Positions 24,335 to 34,610 of a stretch of DNA of 64,000 bases are shown here, piece by piece. Source of the stretch: Simiduia agarivorans SA1 = DSM 21679 (GTDB lineage Bacteria; Pseudomonadota; Gammaproteobacteria; Pseudomonadales; Cellvibrionaceae); the NCBI RefSeq assembly GCF_000305785.2, contig NC_018868.3, positions 1,164,001-1,228,000 on the forward strand, read 5' to 3'. The notes beneath the pieces were generated by a model, which was given only the letters and a program-made list of their open reading frames with translations, searched no databases and was not told the origin of the DNA. A program made the translations under genes and the position numbers. The first letter of the stretch is position 1. Every line of letters starts with the position of its first letter.

Positions 24335-27268
24335 TCATTCCAACCCTTTCAAGCGTTCAAATTCCGCTGCCGCATCGCCCAGTGCGGTACGCAACTGCTC
24401 AATCGTGGTACGACAGCCGGCCACCTGCGAGGTCTCGGCCTGATGCTGCAATTGGGTACATAATTGATAGACGCGGGGGATCGCAAGATTCCCGGCCACG
24501 CCTTTCACTGCATGGGATTGTTCAGCCAATTGAACCCAGTCACGCGTTGTCCACAGCGCATCAAATTGTTCCGCGGCCTTGCCGTACTGCGCGAAAAAGC
24601 TGTCCAACAGTGAATAGAGCCTGTCCTGGCGCCCCCGCACCCGGGCCAGGCCCTGCGCCAGATCGATGGCGCCTGCCGCGCCCGGCTCGACCATCTCCGG
24701 CTCTGCGCTTTCCGTTTGCCCGTCGGCACAGCAAGTCTCATGTTCAGTCTCAGGCCGCGCAAGCCACCTCACTAATGACTGCTCCAGTGCCCGGCGGTCT
24801 ATCGGTTTTCCAATATGGTCGTTCATACCCACACTGAGCATGCGCTTGCGGTCCTCATCCAGAACATTTGCCGTCAGCCCTACGATGGGCAGTGCTTCCA
24901 TTGAATAACGTTCACGCAACTTTTCAGTGGCCGTATAACCGTCCATGACCGGCATTTGGATATCCATCAAAACCAGCGCGTAATTGCCCTGCTCTACCAT
25001 GGCCACCGCCTCGGCCCCGTTGCGGGCGGTATCGATGTGAAGATTCAGCGGCGCCAGCATTTCCAGCGCAACCTGCTGATTGATTTCATTGTCTTCCACC
25101 AACAATACTGGCGCGCCCCGTAAATCCACCGGCTGATCGCCAGACGCCTGCAATTGCTGGTTCGCCGCTTCGGCATCCGCCCTGCCCACATTGATGGTAA
25201 ATTCGAACACACTGCCGGCTCCGGGTTCACTTTTGACGCGGATGTCGCCCCCCATCATTTCGACCAACCGCTGACTGATCGCAAGCCCAAGCCCTGTGCC
25301 CCCGTACTCGCGGGCAACGCCGGCGTCCGCCTGCTCAAATGCCTGAAACAGCTGCCCTAACTGCTGCTCGCTCAACCCCACGCCGGTATCTTCCACCATG
25401 AAACGCAGAATCTGGCGCTCGCCCATGTCCACGCTCATGCGCACCGCCAGATGTACATGCCCTTCACGCGTGAACTTCACCGCGTTGCCAATCAGATTGG
25501 TCAGCACCTGGTGCAGGCGCAACGCATCGCCATTGATAAAGCGCGGCGTATTGGGTTCGATGGTCTGGCGAAACGCCAATCGCTTGCGGCTGGCCTTCAG
25601 CGCCATAATGGAGCCGAGGTTTTCAATCATTTGCAATAAGTCAAAGGGCTTGGGGTTCAGGCCCAGCTTGCCGGCTTCAATTTTAGAAAAATCCAAAATA
25701 TCGTTGACGATGCCAAGCAGATTCTCCGCCGAATAATGAATTTTTTGCACGTAATCTTCTGTCTTGGCGCTGAGCTCTGTAGACAACGCCAACTGACTCA
25801 ACCCGATAATCGCATTCATCGGGGTGCGTATTTCATGGCTCATGTTGGCCAAAAACTGGCTCTTTACCTGCAATGCGGCTTCAGCTTTCGCTCTGGCCTC
25901 TTCCAATGCCGATTGCGCGTGTTTGAGCTGGGTGATTTCCATTGACACGGTAATCACCTTATCGACATTCCCCTGTTCATCGAACAATGGATTGTTGTAA
26001 GCCAGAAAGTGCCGCACCTTGCCCAACTGATCTTTGAGAATGTACGGTTCCTTCACCGGTTGATGGGTTTGAATAATATGCTCGACTATGGCTGTGGCGC
26101 GCTCACCCAATTTTCCGGAGAAGACATCGGATACTTTTTTGCCTACGAACCGGGAACGGTCCATGCCGACCACACTTTCGAGCAGCCGATTGACCCGTAC
26201 AAAACGGAAGTCCCGCCCCACCAGCGAGATCATGGCATCGGTGCTGTCCAGAACGTCCTGCAACAACCGCTGCTCCCGATCAGACGCCTGCGCCAGCAGA
26301 TAGCCACGGGTGACATTCTGATAGGTTTTCAATACCCCCACACACTCGCCGTGCGCATCCCGCAAAGGCACATGGCTGCAACGCAACCGGCGCGACTTCT
26401 GGCTGGGCAGGGTGAGCTGCTGCTCCAGATCCAGCAAGGGCTGGCCGGCGCTGATAACGTTTTCATCCTCCTGCAGTATTTCCGGCACCTGCGCCGACCA
26501 CCAAAAATCGTAATCGGTTTTGCCCACGATATCGTCCGGGGAGGTCAACCCGGCAACGCGGGCAAATTGCGTGTTGCAACCCAGGTAATTACCGTGCACA
26601 TCCTTCCAGCAAATACTGACCGGCACAGTATCCAAAACCTGTCGCAACCGCGTCACCAGATCCTGACGCGCCTGTTCCGTGGCCCGTAACTGATCCTGCT
26701 GCTGACTCAGTCGCTGTTGCAACTGTTCGTTCATCGCGGCGATGGTGCCCACATGCACTTTGCGTTCGCTGATATCTTCAACGCCACCGATAGCAAGCCG
26801 CAATCGTCCTTTGCGCCCCCTCAGCAAACTGACACCGTGCAACCGCACCCAGGGCTTGCGGCCCAACCGGCGATGTAAACGGCACTCGATAGTAAATTCG
26901 GGGTGATGGTGAACAAAATGACGCACGATGCGGTTGAGTCGCAAATGATCATCCGGGTGCACAATGGGCAGCACTGCATCCACAGATTCAACCACTTTAT
27001 TCACGGTGTATCCGAGGTGAGACAGCCCTTTACCCACCAGAATAATCTGTTGCCGTTCAAAATCCCAAAGCCATACCGCGAGCAGCCGGTCACACACCAA
27101 CGAACGCAAAGGCTGAAGCGCGAGCAGGGCCAGCAATGCGCGTCCACGGCCAACGCGCACCAGACAACGCAACCAGAAACCAGGCCAGACGTATAACGTC
27201 AACGCCAACAGTGCAAGGCAGGAAAAAAGGCAGGCAAGTGTCACCAACATCAGCTGGCTCAGCGTCAT
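24335..27268 (-). CDS. Hybrid sensor histidine kinase (TM-PAS-PAS-PAS-HisKA-HATPase-REC-Hpt)
   Basis: A 977-residue hybrid kinase. A transmembrane segment occupies the first 35 residues, three PAS-type domains follow (about 60-180, 210-330, 340-455), then HisKA with phospho-His near 478 (MSHEIRTPMNAIIGL). The HATPase domain has N-box TNLIGNAVKFT and G-boxes VEDTGVGLS and GGTGLGLAIS. A receiver domain has its phospho-Asp near 768 (LVLMDIQMPVMDGY), and an Hpt domain has its His near 919 (SHAVKGVAGN). All phosphorelay residues are present. It has almost no periplasmic part, so sensing is probably cytoplasmic via PAS. No cognate output regulator lies nearby, so the signal and target are unknown. 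Confidence 0.95.
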   Translation of the reverse strand: MTLSQLMLVTLACLFSCLALLALTLYVWPGFWLRCLVRVGRGRALLALLALQPLRSLVCDRLLAVWLWDFERQQIILVGKGLSHLGYTVNKVVESVDAVLPIVHPDDHLRLNRIVRHFVHHHPEFTIECRLHRRLGRKPWVRLHGVSLLRGRKGRLRLAIGGVEDISERKVHVGTIAAMNEQLQQRLSQQQDQLRATEQARQDLVTRLRQVLDTVPVSICWKDVHGNYLGCNTQFARVAGLTSPDDIVGKTDYDFWWSAQVPEILQEDENVISAGQPLLDLEQQLTLPSQKSRRLRCSHVPLRDAHGECVGVLKTYQNVTRGYLLAQASDREQRLLQDVLDSTDAMISLVGRDFRFVRVNRLLESVVGMDRSRFVGKKVSDVFSGKLGERATAIVEHIIQTHQPVKEPYILKDQLGKVRHFLAYNNPLFDEQGNVDKVITVSMEITQLKHAQSALEEARAKAEAALQVKSQFLANMSHEIRTPMNAIIGLSQLALSTELSAKTEDYVQKIHYSAENLLGIVNDILDFSKIEAGKLGLNPKPFDLLQMIENLGSIMALKASRKRLAFRQTIEPNTPRFINGDALRLHQVLTNLIGNAVKFTREGHVHLAVRMSVDMGERQILRFMVEDTGVGLSEQQLGQLFQAFEQADAGVAREYGGTGLGLAISQRLVEMMGGDIRVKSEPGAGSVFEFTINVGRADAEAANQQLQASGDQPVDLRGAPVLLVEDNEINQQVALEMLAPLNLHIDTARNGAEAVAMVEQGNYALVLMDIQMPVMDGYTATEKLRERYSMEALPIVGLTANVLDEDRKRMLSVGMNDHIGKPIDRRALEQSLVRWLARPETEHETCCADGQTESAEPEMVEPGAAGAIDLAQGLARVRGRQDRLYSLLDSFFAQYGKAAEQFDALWTTRDWVQLAEQSHAVKGVAGNLAIPRVYQLCTQLQHQAETSQVAGCRTTIEQLRTALGDAAAEFERLKGLE

Positions 27269-27340
27269 AGGGACTCTTTTGTCAGATTTTCATTCCATTG
27301 TAGCCGTTTTCTGCCGCCCATCCCGGGCTTTCTTTGCTAA

Positions 27341-28510
<1,170 letters not shown>

Positions 28511-28524
28511 ACGACCCGCCCCCC

Positions 28525-28538
28525 TTGATCCATATCAA
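28525..28538 (+). promoter_or_regulatory. FNR/Anr-type site upstream of hemN
   Basis: TTGATCCATATCAA matches the FNR consensus TTGAT-N4-ATCAA in every fixed position. Its centre is 41.5 bp before a start site predicted from the -10 hexamer TACACT at 28561-28566, the exact geometry of a class II FNR-activated promoter. It predicts induction of hemN under low oxygen. Confidence 0.85.
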
Positions 28539-28560
28539 GGGCGCCACCGGCCAAACACCC

Positions 28561-28566
28561 TACACT
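28561..28566 (+). promoter_or_regulatory. -10 element of the hemN promoter
   Basis: TACACT matches four of six positions of the -10 consensus and lies where the FNR site places it (transcription start near 28573, 22 bases before the hemN ATG). Confidence 0.55.
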
Positions 28567-28594
28567 GGGGCAGTTTTCCGGTGGCAGTACTTCC

Positions 28595-29980
28595 ATGACG
28601 CAAGCAGCATTTACCTGGGATCAGGACCTGATCGATCGCTACGACCTGTCGGGCCCGCGCTATACCTCCTACCCGACCGCGCCCCAGTTCCACAACCTGA
28701 TCAGTGAACAGGACATTCACCAGGCGCTGGCGCGCAGCGACGCCAGCCAGCGGCCACTATCCATTTACTGCCACATCCCTTTTTGCGATACGGTTTGCTA
28801 CTACTGCGCCTGCAACAAAATCATCACCGCCAACAAAGCCCGCGCTGTGCCCTACCTGGAGCGGCTGTTCCGTGAAATGCGCCAGATGGCCGAGCGCATC
28901 GACGTGAGCCGGCCGGTGGATCAGCTGCATTGGGGCGGCGGCACGCCAACGTATTTGTCGCTGGAGCAGATGACTGCGCTCATGCAGCACACCCGCTCGC
29001 TGTTTAACCTGCACAATGATGACTCGGGTGAATACGCGCTGGAAATCCATCCGGCCAGCGTCACACCCGCCACCATTAAAGGCCTGCGGGCACTGGGCTT
29101 TAACCGCTTGTCGATGGGCATTCAGGATTTCGATGCCCGGGTGCAAAAAGCCGTCAATCGCTTCAACAGCGTCGAAGAAGTCACTGCCCTGACCCGGGCC
29201 GCGCGCGACGTGGACTACCATTCCATCAGCATGGATCTGATTTATGGGCTGCCACACCAGAGCGTTCAATCGGTGAGCAGTACGTTGGATCAGGTTCTGG
29301 CGCTGGCACCGGATCGCTTATCGTTGTTCAACTACGCGCACATGCCGCACCTGTTCAAAGTTCAAAAGCAGCTGGACGAGCGCGCCCTGCCTGCCGCCGC
29401 TGAAAAACTCGATATGCTGCACATGGCCATTGACCGGTTAACCCGCGAGGGCTATGTGTACATCGGCATGGACCACTTTGCCCGCCCCGACGATGAACTG
29501 GCCCGCGCGCAGGCAGCCGGTCAGTTGCACCGCAACTTTCAAGGCTACGCCACCCATGGCCATTGCGACCTGCTCGCCTTTGGCGTGTCGGCGATCAGCC
29601 AGATCGACAATCTCTACTTGCAGAACCACAAGGCGATTGAAGACTATGACGCCGCATTGGACGCCGGCGCCAGCCCGGTGGCCAAAGGGTTTCTGATGTC
29701 GCAAGACGATGAGTTGCGCAAGGCCGTCATCATGGCGCTGATTTGTCAGTTCGAACTGGATTTTGCGCGCATAGAGCAGCAATTCGGCATTCAGTTTAAC
29801 GATTATTTTGGTGCCGCACTGGCAGCGCTCCAACCCATGCAAGCCGATGGCCTGCTGAGCCTCACAGACCGGCGCATTCGCGTCAAACCTGCCGGCCGCT
29901 TGCTGATCCGGCGTATCTGCATGGCCTTCGATGCCTATATACCGGCCAATACCGAGCAACGTTTTTCGCGCATTATTTGA
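28595..29980 (+). CDS. hemN: Oxygen-independent coproporphyrinogen III oxidase
   Basis: A 461-residue radical SAM enzyme that oxidatively decarboxylates coproporphyrinogen III for haem synthesis without oxygen. The N-terminus holds [14 protein letters not shown], and the Fe-S motif is [12 protein letters not shown], HemN-type CxxxCxxC plus one further Cys. [12 protein letters not shown] and [18 protein letters not shown] follow. Length and motifs fit true HemN rather than HemW. The upstream FNR/Anr site fits anaerobic induction. Confidence 0.96.
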   Translation: MTQAAFTWDQDLIDRYDLSGPRYTSYPTAPQFHNLISEQDIHQALARSDASQRPLSIYCHIPFCDTVCYYCACNKIITANKARAVPYLERLFREMRQMAERIDVSRPVDQLHWGGGTPTYLSLEQMTALMQHTRSLFNLHNDDSGEYALEIHPASVTPATIKGLRALGFNRLSMGIQDFDARVQKAVNRFNSVEEVTALTRAARDVDYHSISMDLIYGLPHQSVQSVSSTLDQVLALAPDRLSLFNYAHMPHLFKVQKQLDERALPAAAEKLDMLHMAIDRLTREGYVYIGMDHFARPDDELARAQAAGQLHRNFQGYATHGHCDLLAFGVSAISQIDNLYLQNHKAIEDYDAALDAGASPVAKGFLMSQDDELRKAVIMALICQFELDFARIEQQFGIQFNDYFGAALAALQPMQADGLLSLTDRRIRVKPAGRLLIRRICMAFDAYIPANTEQRFSRII

Positions 29981-30012
29981 TAAACTGCGGTTTTAGAGCA
30001 AAGATCAGCACC

Positions 30013-30504
30013 ATGTCCGACTTTACCCACATCGACACGCACGGTCAGGCCCACATGATTGATGTGGGCAGCAAAGCCGATACCGAGCGCGAGGCGCGCG
30101 CTGAAGCTTACGTGCGCATGGCACCGGCCACGCTGGAACTGATTGTTTCGGGCGGCCATAAAAAAGGCGATGTACTCGCCACCGCCCGCATTGCCGGCAT
30201 CATGGCAGCCAAAAAATGCAGCGATCTGATCCCGCTGTGCCATCCGCTCATGCTCACCCACGTCAAAGTGGTGCTATCACCTGAACCTGAACGCAACCGC
30301 GTGCGCATCGAAACCTGCTGCCGGCTGAAAGGTCAGACCGGCGTAGAAATGGAAGCGCTCACCGCCGCCAGCGTGGCAGCACTCACGCTGTACGACATGT
30401 GTAAAGCGGTGGATAAAGACATGGTCATTGACGGCGCGCGGGTGTTGGAAAAATCCGGCGGCAAAAGCGGCCACTACATTGCGGCGGAGTCAGCCCATGA
30501 TTGA
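30013..30504 (+). CDS. moaC: Cyclic pyranopterin monophosphate synthase MoaC
   Basis: The second enzyme of molybdopterin synthesis, forming cPMP from the MoaA product. The 163-residue protein has [38 protein letters not shown], and [21 protein letters not shown] with KAVDKDM, all diagnostic. The ATG at 30013 gives the family N-terminus. It overlaps moaD by 8 bp and lies 32 bp after hemN. No moaA is in the window. Confidence 0.97.
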   Translation: MSDFTHIDTHGQAHMIDVGSKADTEREARAEAYVRMAPATLELIVSGGHKKGDVLATARIAGIMAAKKCSDLIPLCHPLMLTHVKVVLSPEPERNRVRIETCCRLKGQTGVEMEALTAASVAALTLYDMCKAVDKDMVIDGARVLEKSGGKSGHYIAAESAHD

Positions 30505-30745
30505 AGTCAAATTTTTCGCCCGACTGCGCGACCAACTGGGCCAAACCGGCCTTGCCTTACCGGCCACCGCTATTCACACAGCAGCCGACGTGCGATCGGC
30601 ATTGCTTGCCCAACATCCTCATTGGCAAGACACCTTGTCGCAACCATCCGTATTAGTGGCGGTCAATCAAACCATGGCACAGTGGGAGTCGCCTGTAGCA
30701 GAAGGCGACGAAGTGGCGTTTTTTCCCCCGGTCACCGGCGGTTGA
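30497..30745 (+). CDS. moaD: Molybdopterin synthase small subunit MoaD
   Basis: An 82-residue ubiquitin-fold sulfur carrier, starting [15 protein letters not shown] and ending in the required C-terminal Gly-Gly (FFPPVTGG), which is activated as a thiocarboxylate. The ATG lies within the 3' end of moaC. It pairs with moaE one base downstream. Confidence 0.95.
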   Translation: MIEVKFFARLRDQLGQTGLALPATAIHTAADVRSALLAQHPHWQDTLSQPSVLVAVNQTMAQWESPVAEGDEVAFFPPVTGG

Positions 30746-30746
30746 A

Positions 30747-31202
30747 ATGACCAGCCACATTGCCGTTCAAACGGAAGACTTTGATCACACCAGCCTGTAC
30801 CAGCGGCTGCTCAGTGACACGCCGGAGATTGGTGCCATTGTGACCTTTACCGGTCTGGTGCGCGATCTGAATCTGGGCGATGCCGTGGCCGGACTCTTTC
30901 TGGAACACTATCCCGGCATGACCGAAAAATCGCTGCAGGCCATCGTCGACGAAGCCCGACAGCGCTGGCCAATAATGCGGGTCGAGTTGATTCACCGGGT
31001 TGGCCAACTGGCCCCGGCAGACCAAATTGTTTACGTGGGGGTCAGCGCCAGCCACCGCGGCGACGCCTTCGCTGCCTGTGAATTCATCATGGATTACCTC
31101 AAAACCCGCGCCCCCTTCTGGAAGCGGGAAGCCACGCCCGAGGGCGATCGCTGGGTGGATGCCCGCGATTCCGATCATCAGGCGGCAACGCGGTGGAAAT
31201 AA
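30747..31202 (+). CDS. moaE: Molybdopterin synthase catalytic subunit MoaE
   Basis: The large subunit that moves sulfur from MoaD onto cPMP. The 151-residue protein shows GAIVTFTGLVRDLN, LEHYPGMTEKSL, RVELIHRVGQL, HRGDAFAACEFIMDYLKTRAPFWKRE (quoted in parts) with catalytic lysines, and GDRWVDARD. It ends the moaCDE unit. The molybdoenzymes it serves are not in this window. Confidence 0.96.
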   Translation: MTSHIAVQTEDFDHTSLYQRLLSDTPEIGAIVTFTGLVRDLNLGDAVAGLFLEHYPGMTEKSLQAIVDEARQRWPIMRVELIHRVGQLAPADQIVYVGVSASHRGDAFAACEFIMDYLKTRAPFWKREATPEGDRWVDARDSDHQAATRWK

Positions 31203-31333
31203 TTTTATATGGTCGTTTTGACTATATAAATTTAGCATCCGCGTACAAACGCTATATTTGCCCCTCTTCCGAATGATATTTAGCCTAACAATCGATTAAT
31301 TATAGGAAATCAGTCCTGCTAAGCCGTCAAAAA

Positions 31334-31364
31334 AGACCTTATATTCATATTGAACATAAGGTCT
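31334..31364. repeat. Perfect inverted repeat in the moaE-TonB receptor gap
   Basis: AGACCTTAT and ATAAGGTCT (9-bp perfect arms) enclose 13 bases. Six A precede the left arm, so on the minus strand it reads as a stem plus T6, an intrinsic-terminator shape, although no minus-strand gene ends here. It could instead be an operator for the receptor gene or a hairpin in its leader. The rest of the 323-bp gap (31203-31525) is AT-rich and holds no gene that I can support. Confidence 0.5.
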
Positions 31365-31436
31365 GATTGTAATACTGTTGATTAAAGTCAGATTAACCAT
31401 TACAAATGGGTCACCGCTCTGGCTTTCCGGTGTTAC

Positions 31437-31451
31437 TTCAGGCCACCTGAA
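31437..31451. promoter_or_regulatory. Palindromic candidate operator before the TonB receptor gene
   Basis: TTCAGG-CCA-CCTGAA, a 15-bp perfect dyad, lies 75-90 bp before the receptor ATG and about 40 bp upstream of a TATAAA at 31492-31497. Size and placement fit a dimeric repressor site; the regulator is unknown. Confidence 0.4.
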
Positions 31452-31525
31452 ACCGGTAAGGACAACCACCGCACCACAGGTGTTGTGGCAGTATAAAAAT
31501 AAATCCCAATTCAAGAGGGGAAAGC

Positions 31526-34510
31526 ATGAGCAATTCTAAGTCATCGTTCCAACGCACCTTACTGGCGTCCAGTATTGCTGCCTGTGTATTCGCAGGGGGC
31601 AGTCAGGTTGCAGTGGCGCAGAGTTCCGCCGAAGGCATCGAAGAAGTCACCGTTACCGGTATTCGCAAGGCGCAGGAAGACTCTGTCAGTCTGAAACGCG
31701 ATGCCAGCCAGATAGTGGACGGCATTTCCGCAGAAGATATCGGCAAACTGCCCGATGTGACCATTACCGACTCACTCCAGCGGATTCCGGGTGTTTCCAT
31801 TCGGCGTTCCGCAGGTGAAGGTTCAACACTTATCGTTCGCGGTCTGCCACAGGTGGGTAGCCAGCTGAACGGTGAAGCGTTTATGAGTGCTGGGTCTATC
31901 ACTACCGTCCAGCCTTCCTATGGCGACCTCCCTTCGCAGCTCTTCAAAGGCGCGGATGTGTATAAAACATCATCAGCCAATCTGAGCAATGCTGGTATTA
32001 CCGGTACCATTAACCTAAAAACCCATCGCCCCTTCGATTTCGATGACGGATTTACAGCCGCAGGAAGTGTGGAGGTTCAACAAGGTCAAGACACGGGTGA
32101 AACTGATCCGGTGGCTAGCGGTCTGGTCAATTGGAAAACCGACACTGTTGGAGTAATGGTGTCCGCCTCCTATGCGAATACCAATCTGGCTAACTACTAT
32201 AACGGCTTTAACACCGGTAATCCTACAGGAGACGCCAGCTGGGTAAACGGCATCAACTCCTGGGGCGGCAATGAGCCTATTAACCACTTGTCACCTCAAG
32301 GCTTTGCCGCCTGGAACCAAGTAACGGAACGCGAGCGTGTAGGTTTCAATGGCTCGTTCCAGGCCGACTTGGGCGAAGGTTTCCAATTCACCGCTGATGC
32401 GTTCTTTACTCAACAGGACGAATACAACCGCAAGGTTGGGATGAGCGTTACAAACAAGTGGCAAGGCCTCGACTGGTTTAATGACGTACAGGGTCGCAAC
32501 GTTGGTGTCCAAGCGAACGGCCAAGAATGGATGACAGTTTCACGATGGGACATGAACCCCAAACGCTTAAAATCATTCACCCAGAACGATAGCTTCTTGT
32601 CCGATTCAACAAACGTAAGCCTGCAGCTGGATTATGACAATGGCGGTAAGCTCACTGGATCTATGCGCTATGTGCAAGGCGATGCCACGCGCAAACGCCG
32701 TCACGGCTATAACGAAGGCGACATGACCGACGGCACCTCTACGGGCATCGCGGGAGGCACCTTTTATCCGGCAGAGTACTGTGCTGGAGTTGCCGCAGTT
32801 GGCGATGATGGTGGCTGCTACCTTCCTACCAACCCTCTGGGTTATACCGATAATCCACAACTGGTTCTGGATACCAGCGGTTCGCATGGCGTGTGGAGCG
32901 GATTCAACAATACAGTGAATGGTGGACTGGGAGCAGGCGCTACTATTTCTGACTATATGTCGAATTTAGATAGTTATAATATTGGTGCCTTTTCCTCAGA
33001 AAACAACGCCGATAGCCAAGCCGATTTTCGAGCTTTCCGAATGGATGGAAGCTATGCCTTCGATGAAGGCAAGTTCTTTACCAGCGTCGACATCGGTCTT
33101 CGTTCATCTACACGCTCAGTCGAAGAAACTCGGTTTCATCTGTTTTCCCCTTTCTACGCCGGATACAAAAACCAAAATGGTGACCTAGTTGAAGATGGAT
33201 GTGGCGTTCAATGGAAAGCCACCGACGTTATTCTGGGCAATCCTGATGGTTGTACGGCAGGCGAAATGGTAAATGGCGACTTCGTTGGCTACACCGCACT
33301 CCCACCAACGGCATTGGATCAACACAATAACGTTATGTGGGTAACCGATTTTGGTCCTGTGAAAGGAATTCCGGGCGTTTGGGCTGTCAACCCCAAGGAC
33401 TATGACGACCCAGTGGCATTCCACAATCGCGTGTTCGGCTCCACCCAGCGAATGGTCATTCCGGGCACTTCCTACGGCGTAGAAATGAAAGAAAACAGTT
33501 TCTATGTTCAGGGCAATTTTGAAGCTGGCATCATGAGCGGTAATGTTGGTGTTAGAGTAATCGAAACAGACCTTCTTATTGTACAAAACCTGGTAGGCGA
33601 TGGTATTCCCTATGGGAACACTAACGTAGACAACGGCGACAACGTTAGCAAACGATCCTATGTAGATATCCTGCCTAGTCTCAACTTAGCTTTCGACGTG
33701 ACCGATGCAGTAAAAATTCGGGCAGCCTACGCTAAAAACATGACTCCATTGGATTTAGCGGCATGGGGTGACGGACGAACTATCAGTACCTCACTGGATT
33801 CTACAACCGGCCAGTTTGAACCCAATGCTGTATCCGACGGCGGCAACCCGAATCTGGACCCTTGGAGGTCAGATAACTTTGACCTGTCAGCCGAATGGTA
33901 CGTCGGTGACGCATCGATGGCCTCTATTGGCACATTCCTGGTCGACGTAGAAAGCTTCCCAATTGGCGCGTCCTACGATGAAGACTTCATTCTTAGTAAT
34001 GGATCAATTAGAACCATCCCGGTCTCCGGCCCGACCCAAGGCGAAGGCGGCCAGATTACCGGTGTCGAAATCGCTGGTAAACTCGCTTTGTCAGACTTAG
34101 CAGATGGATTTATAAGTGGGTTTGGTATAGACGCAAACTTTACTTACTCTCCTTCAGAAAGCGACCAAAGGGACATCAACGATAAAAAGTTGCCATTCCC
34201 TGAAAACTCCGAGACGCAGTACAACCTGGTATTGTGGTATGAGCAATATGGCCTACAAGCTCGAATTGCTTACAACTACCGTTCAGAGCGTTTCAATGGC
34301 ACTCATATGAACATGGCAATTTTTCAGAAAGAAGCGGCCTATGTTGATATGTCAGTCAGCTACGACATTACCGATGATTTCACCGTTTACATGAACGGCT
34401 CAAATATCACCGGAGAATACGAGGACTATTACATGCAATGGGAGGATCAATATGCCTTCCAGAACTACTATGAACCCCGCTACACTCTGGGCCTGCGCGC
34501 CCGCTTCTAA
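31526..34510 (+). CDS. TonB-dependent outer membrane receptor
   Basis: A 994-residue receptor. The signal peptide ends near VAVAQ, a TonB-box-like EEVTVTG follows, then the plug domain (DGISAEDIGKLPDVTITDSLQ, IRRSAGEGSTLIVRGLPQ) and a large beta-barrel ending with Phe in YTLGLRARF. The plug style matches the receptor subfamily common in Xanthomonas, Caulobacter and Cellvibrio, often used for plant-polysaccharide products. The substrate cannot be read here: no glycoside hydrolase is adjacent, only three halogenase-like genes. GAGGGG precedes the ATG and an intrinsic terminator follows. Its base composition looks more AT-rich than flanking genes. Import of a ligand needed or modified by the neighbouring flavoenzymes is an inference. 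Confidence 0.93.
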   Translation: MSNSKSSFQRTLLASSIAACVFAGGSQVAVAQSSAEGIEEVTVTGIRKAQEDSVSLKRDASQIVDGISAEDIGKLPDVTITDSLQRIPGVSIRRSAGEGSTLIVRGLPQVGSQLNGEAFMSAGSITTVQPSYGDLPSQLFKGADVYKTSSANLSNAGITGTINLKTHRPFDFDDGFTAAGSVEVQQGQDTGETDPVASGLVNWKTDTVGVMVSASYANTNLANYYNGFNTGNPTGDASWVNGINSWGGNEPINHLSPQGFAAWNQVTERERVGFNGSFQADLGEGFQFTADAFFTQQDEYNRKVGMSVTNKWQGLDWFNDVQGRNVGVQANGQEWMTVSRWDMNPKRLKSFTQNDSFLSDSTNVSLQLDYDNGGKLTGSMRYVQGDATRKRRHGYNEGDMTDGTSTGIAGGTFYPAEYCAGVAAVGDDGGCYLPTNPLGYTDNPQLVLDTSGSHGVWSGFNNTVNGGLGAGATISDYMSNLDSYNIGAFSSENNADSQADFRAFRMDGSYAFDEGKFFTSVDIGLRSSTRSVEETRFHLFSPFYAGYKNQNGDLVEDGCGVQWKATDVILGNPDGCTAGEMVNGDFVGYTALPPTALDQHNNVMWVTDFGPVKGIPGVWAVNPKDYDDPVAFHNRVFGSTQRMVIPGTSYGVEMKENSFYVQGNFEAGIMSGNVGVRVIETDLLIVQNLVGDGIPYGNTNVDNGDNVSKRSYVDILPSLNLAFDVTDAVKIRAAYAKNMTPLDLAAWGDGRTISTSLDSTTGQFEPNAVSDGGNPNLDPWRSDNFDLSAEWYVGDASMASIGTFLVDVESFPIGASYDEDFILSNGSIRTIPVSGPTQGEGGQITGVEIAGKLALSDLADGFISGFGIDANFTYSPSESDQRDINDKKLPFPENSETQYNLVLWYEQYGLQARIAYNYRSERFNGTHMNMAIFQKEAAYVDMSVSYDITDDFTVYMNGSNITGEYEDYYMQWEDQYAFQNYYEPRYTLGLRARF

Positions 34511-34534
34511 GAGTTTTTTCTCTTAGTAGTAACC

Positions 34535-34568
34535 AAGGCCGCCGATTGACCTCGGCGGCCTTTTTTTT
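34535..34568 (+). terminator. Strong intrinsic terminator after the TonB receptor gene
   Basis: Perfect 10-bp arms AAGGCCGCCG / CGGCGGCCTT with an eight-base loop run into T8. It would separate the receptor transcript from the halogenase-like genes unless read through. Confidence 0.9.
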
Positions 34569-34610
34569 GCGATCGAATACAGGCACACTGAAAATAAAAA
34601 AGACACGAGC

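Noticed and set aside
31296..31514. A 72-codon minus-strand frame in the gap before the TonB receptor gene
   Set aside because: No ribosome-binding site, no family features, and it runs through the inverted repeats. It would explain the minus-strand terminator shape only if it ended there, and it does not.
34535..34568. Possible attenuator or riboswitch for the halogenase-like genes
   Set aside because: The structure is a simple intrinsic terminator with no upstream aptamer-like folding that I could see.
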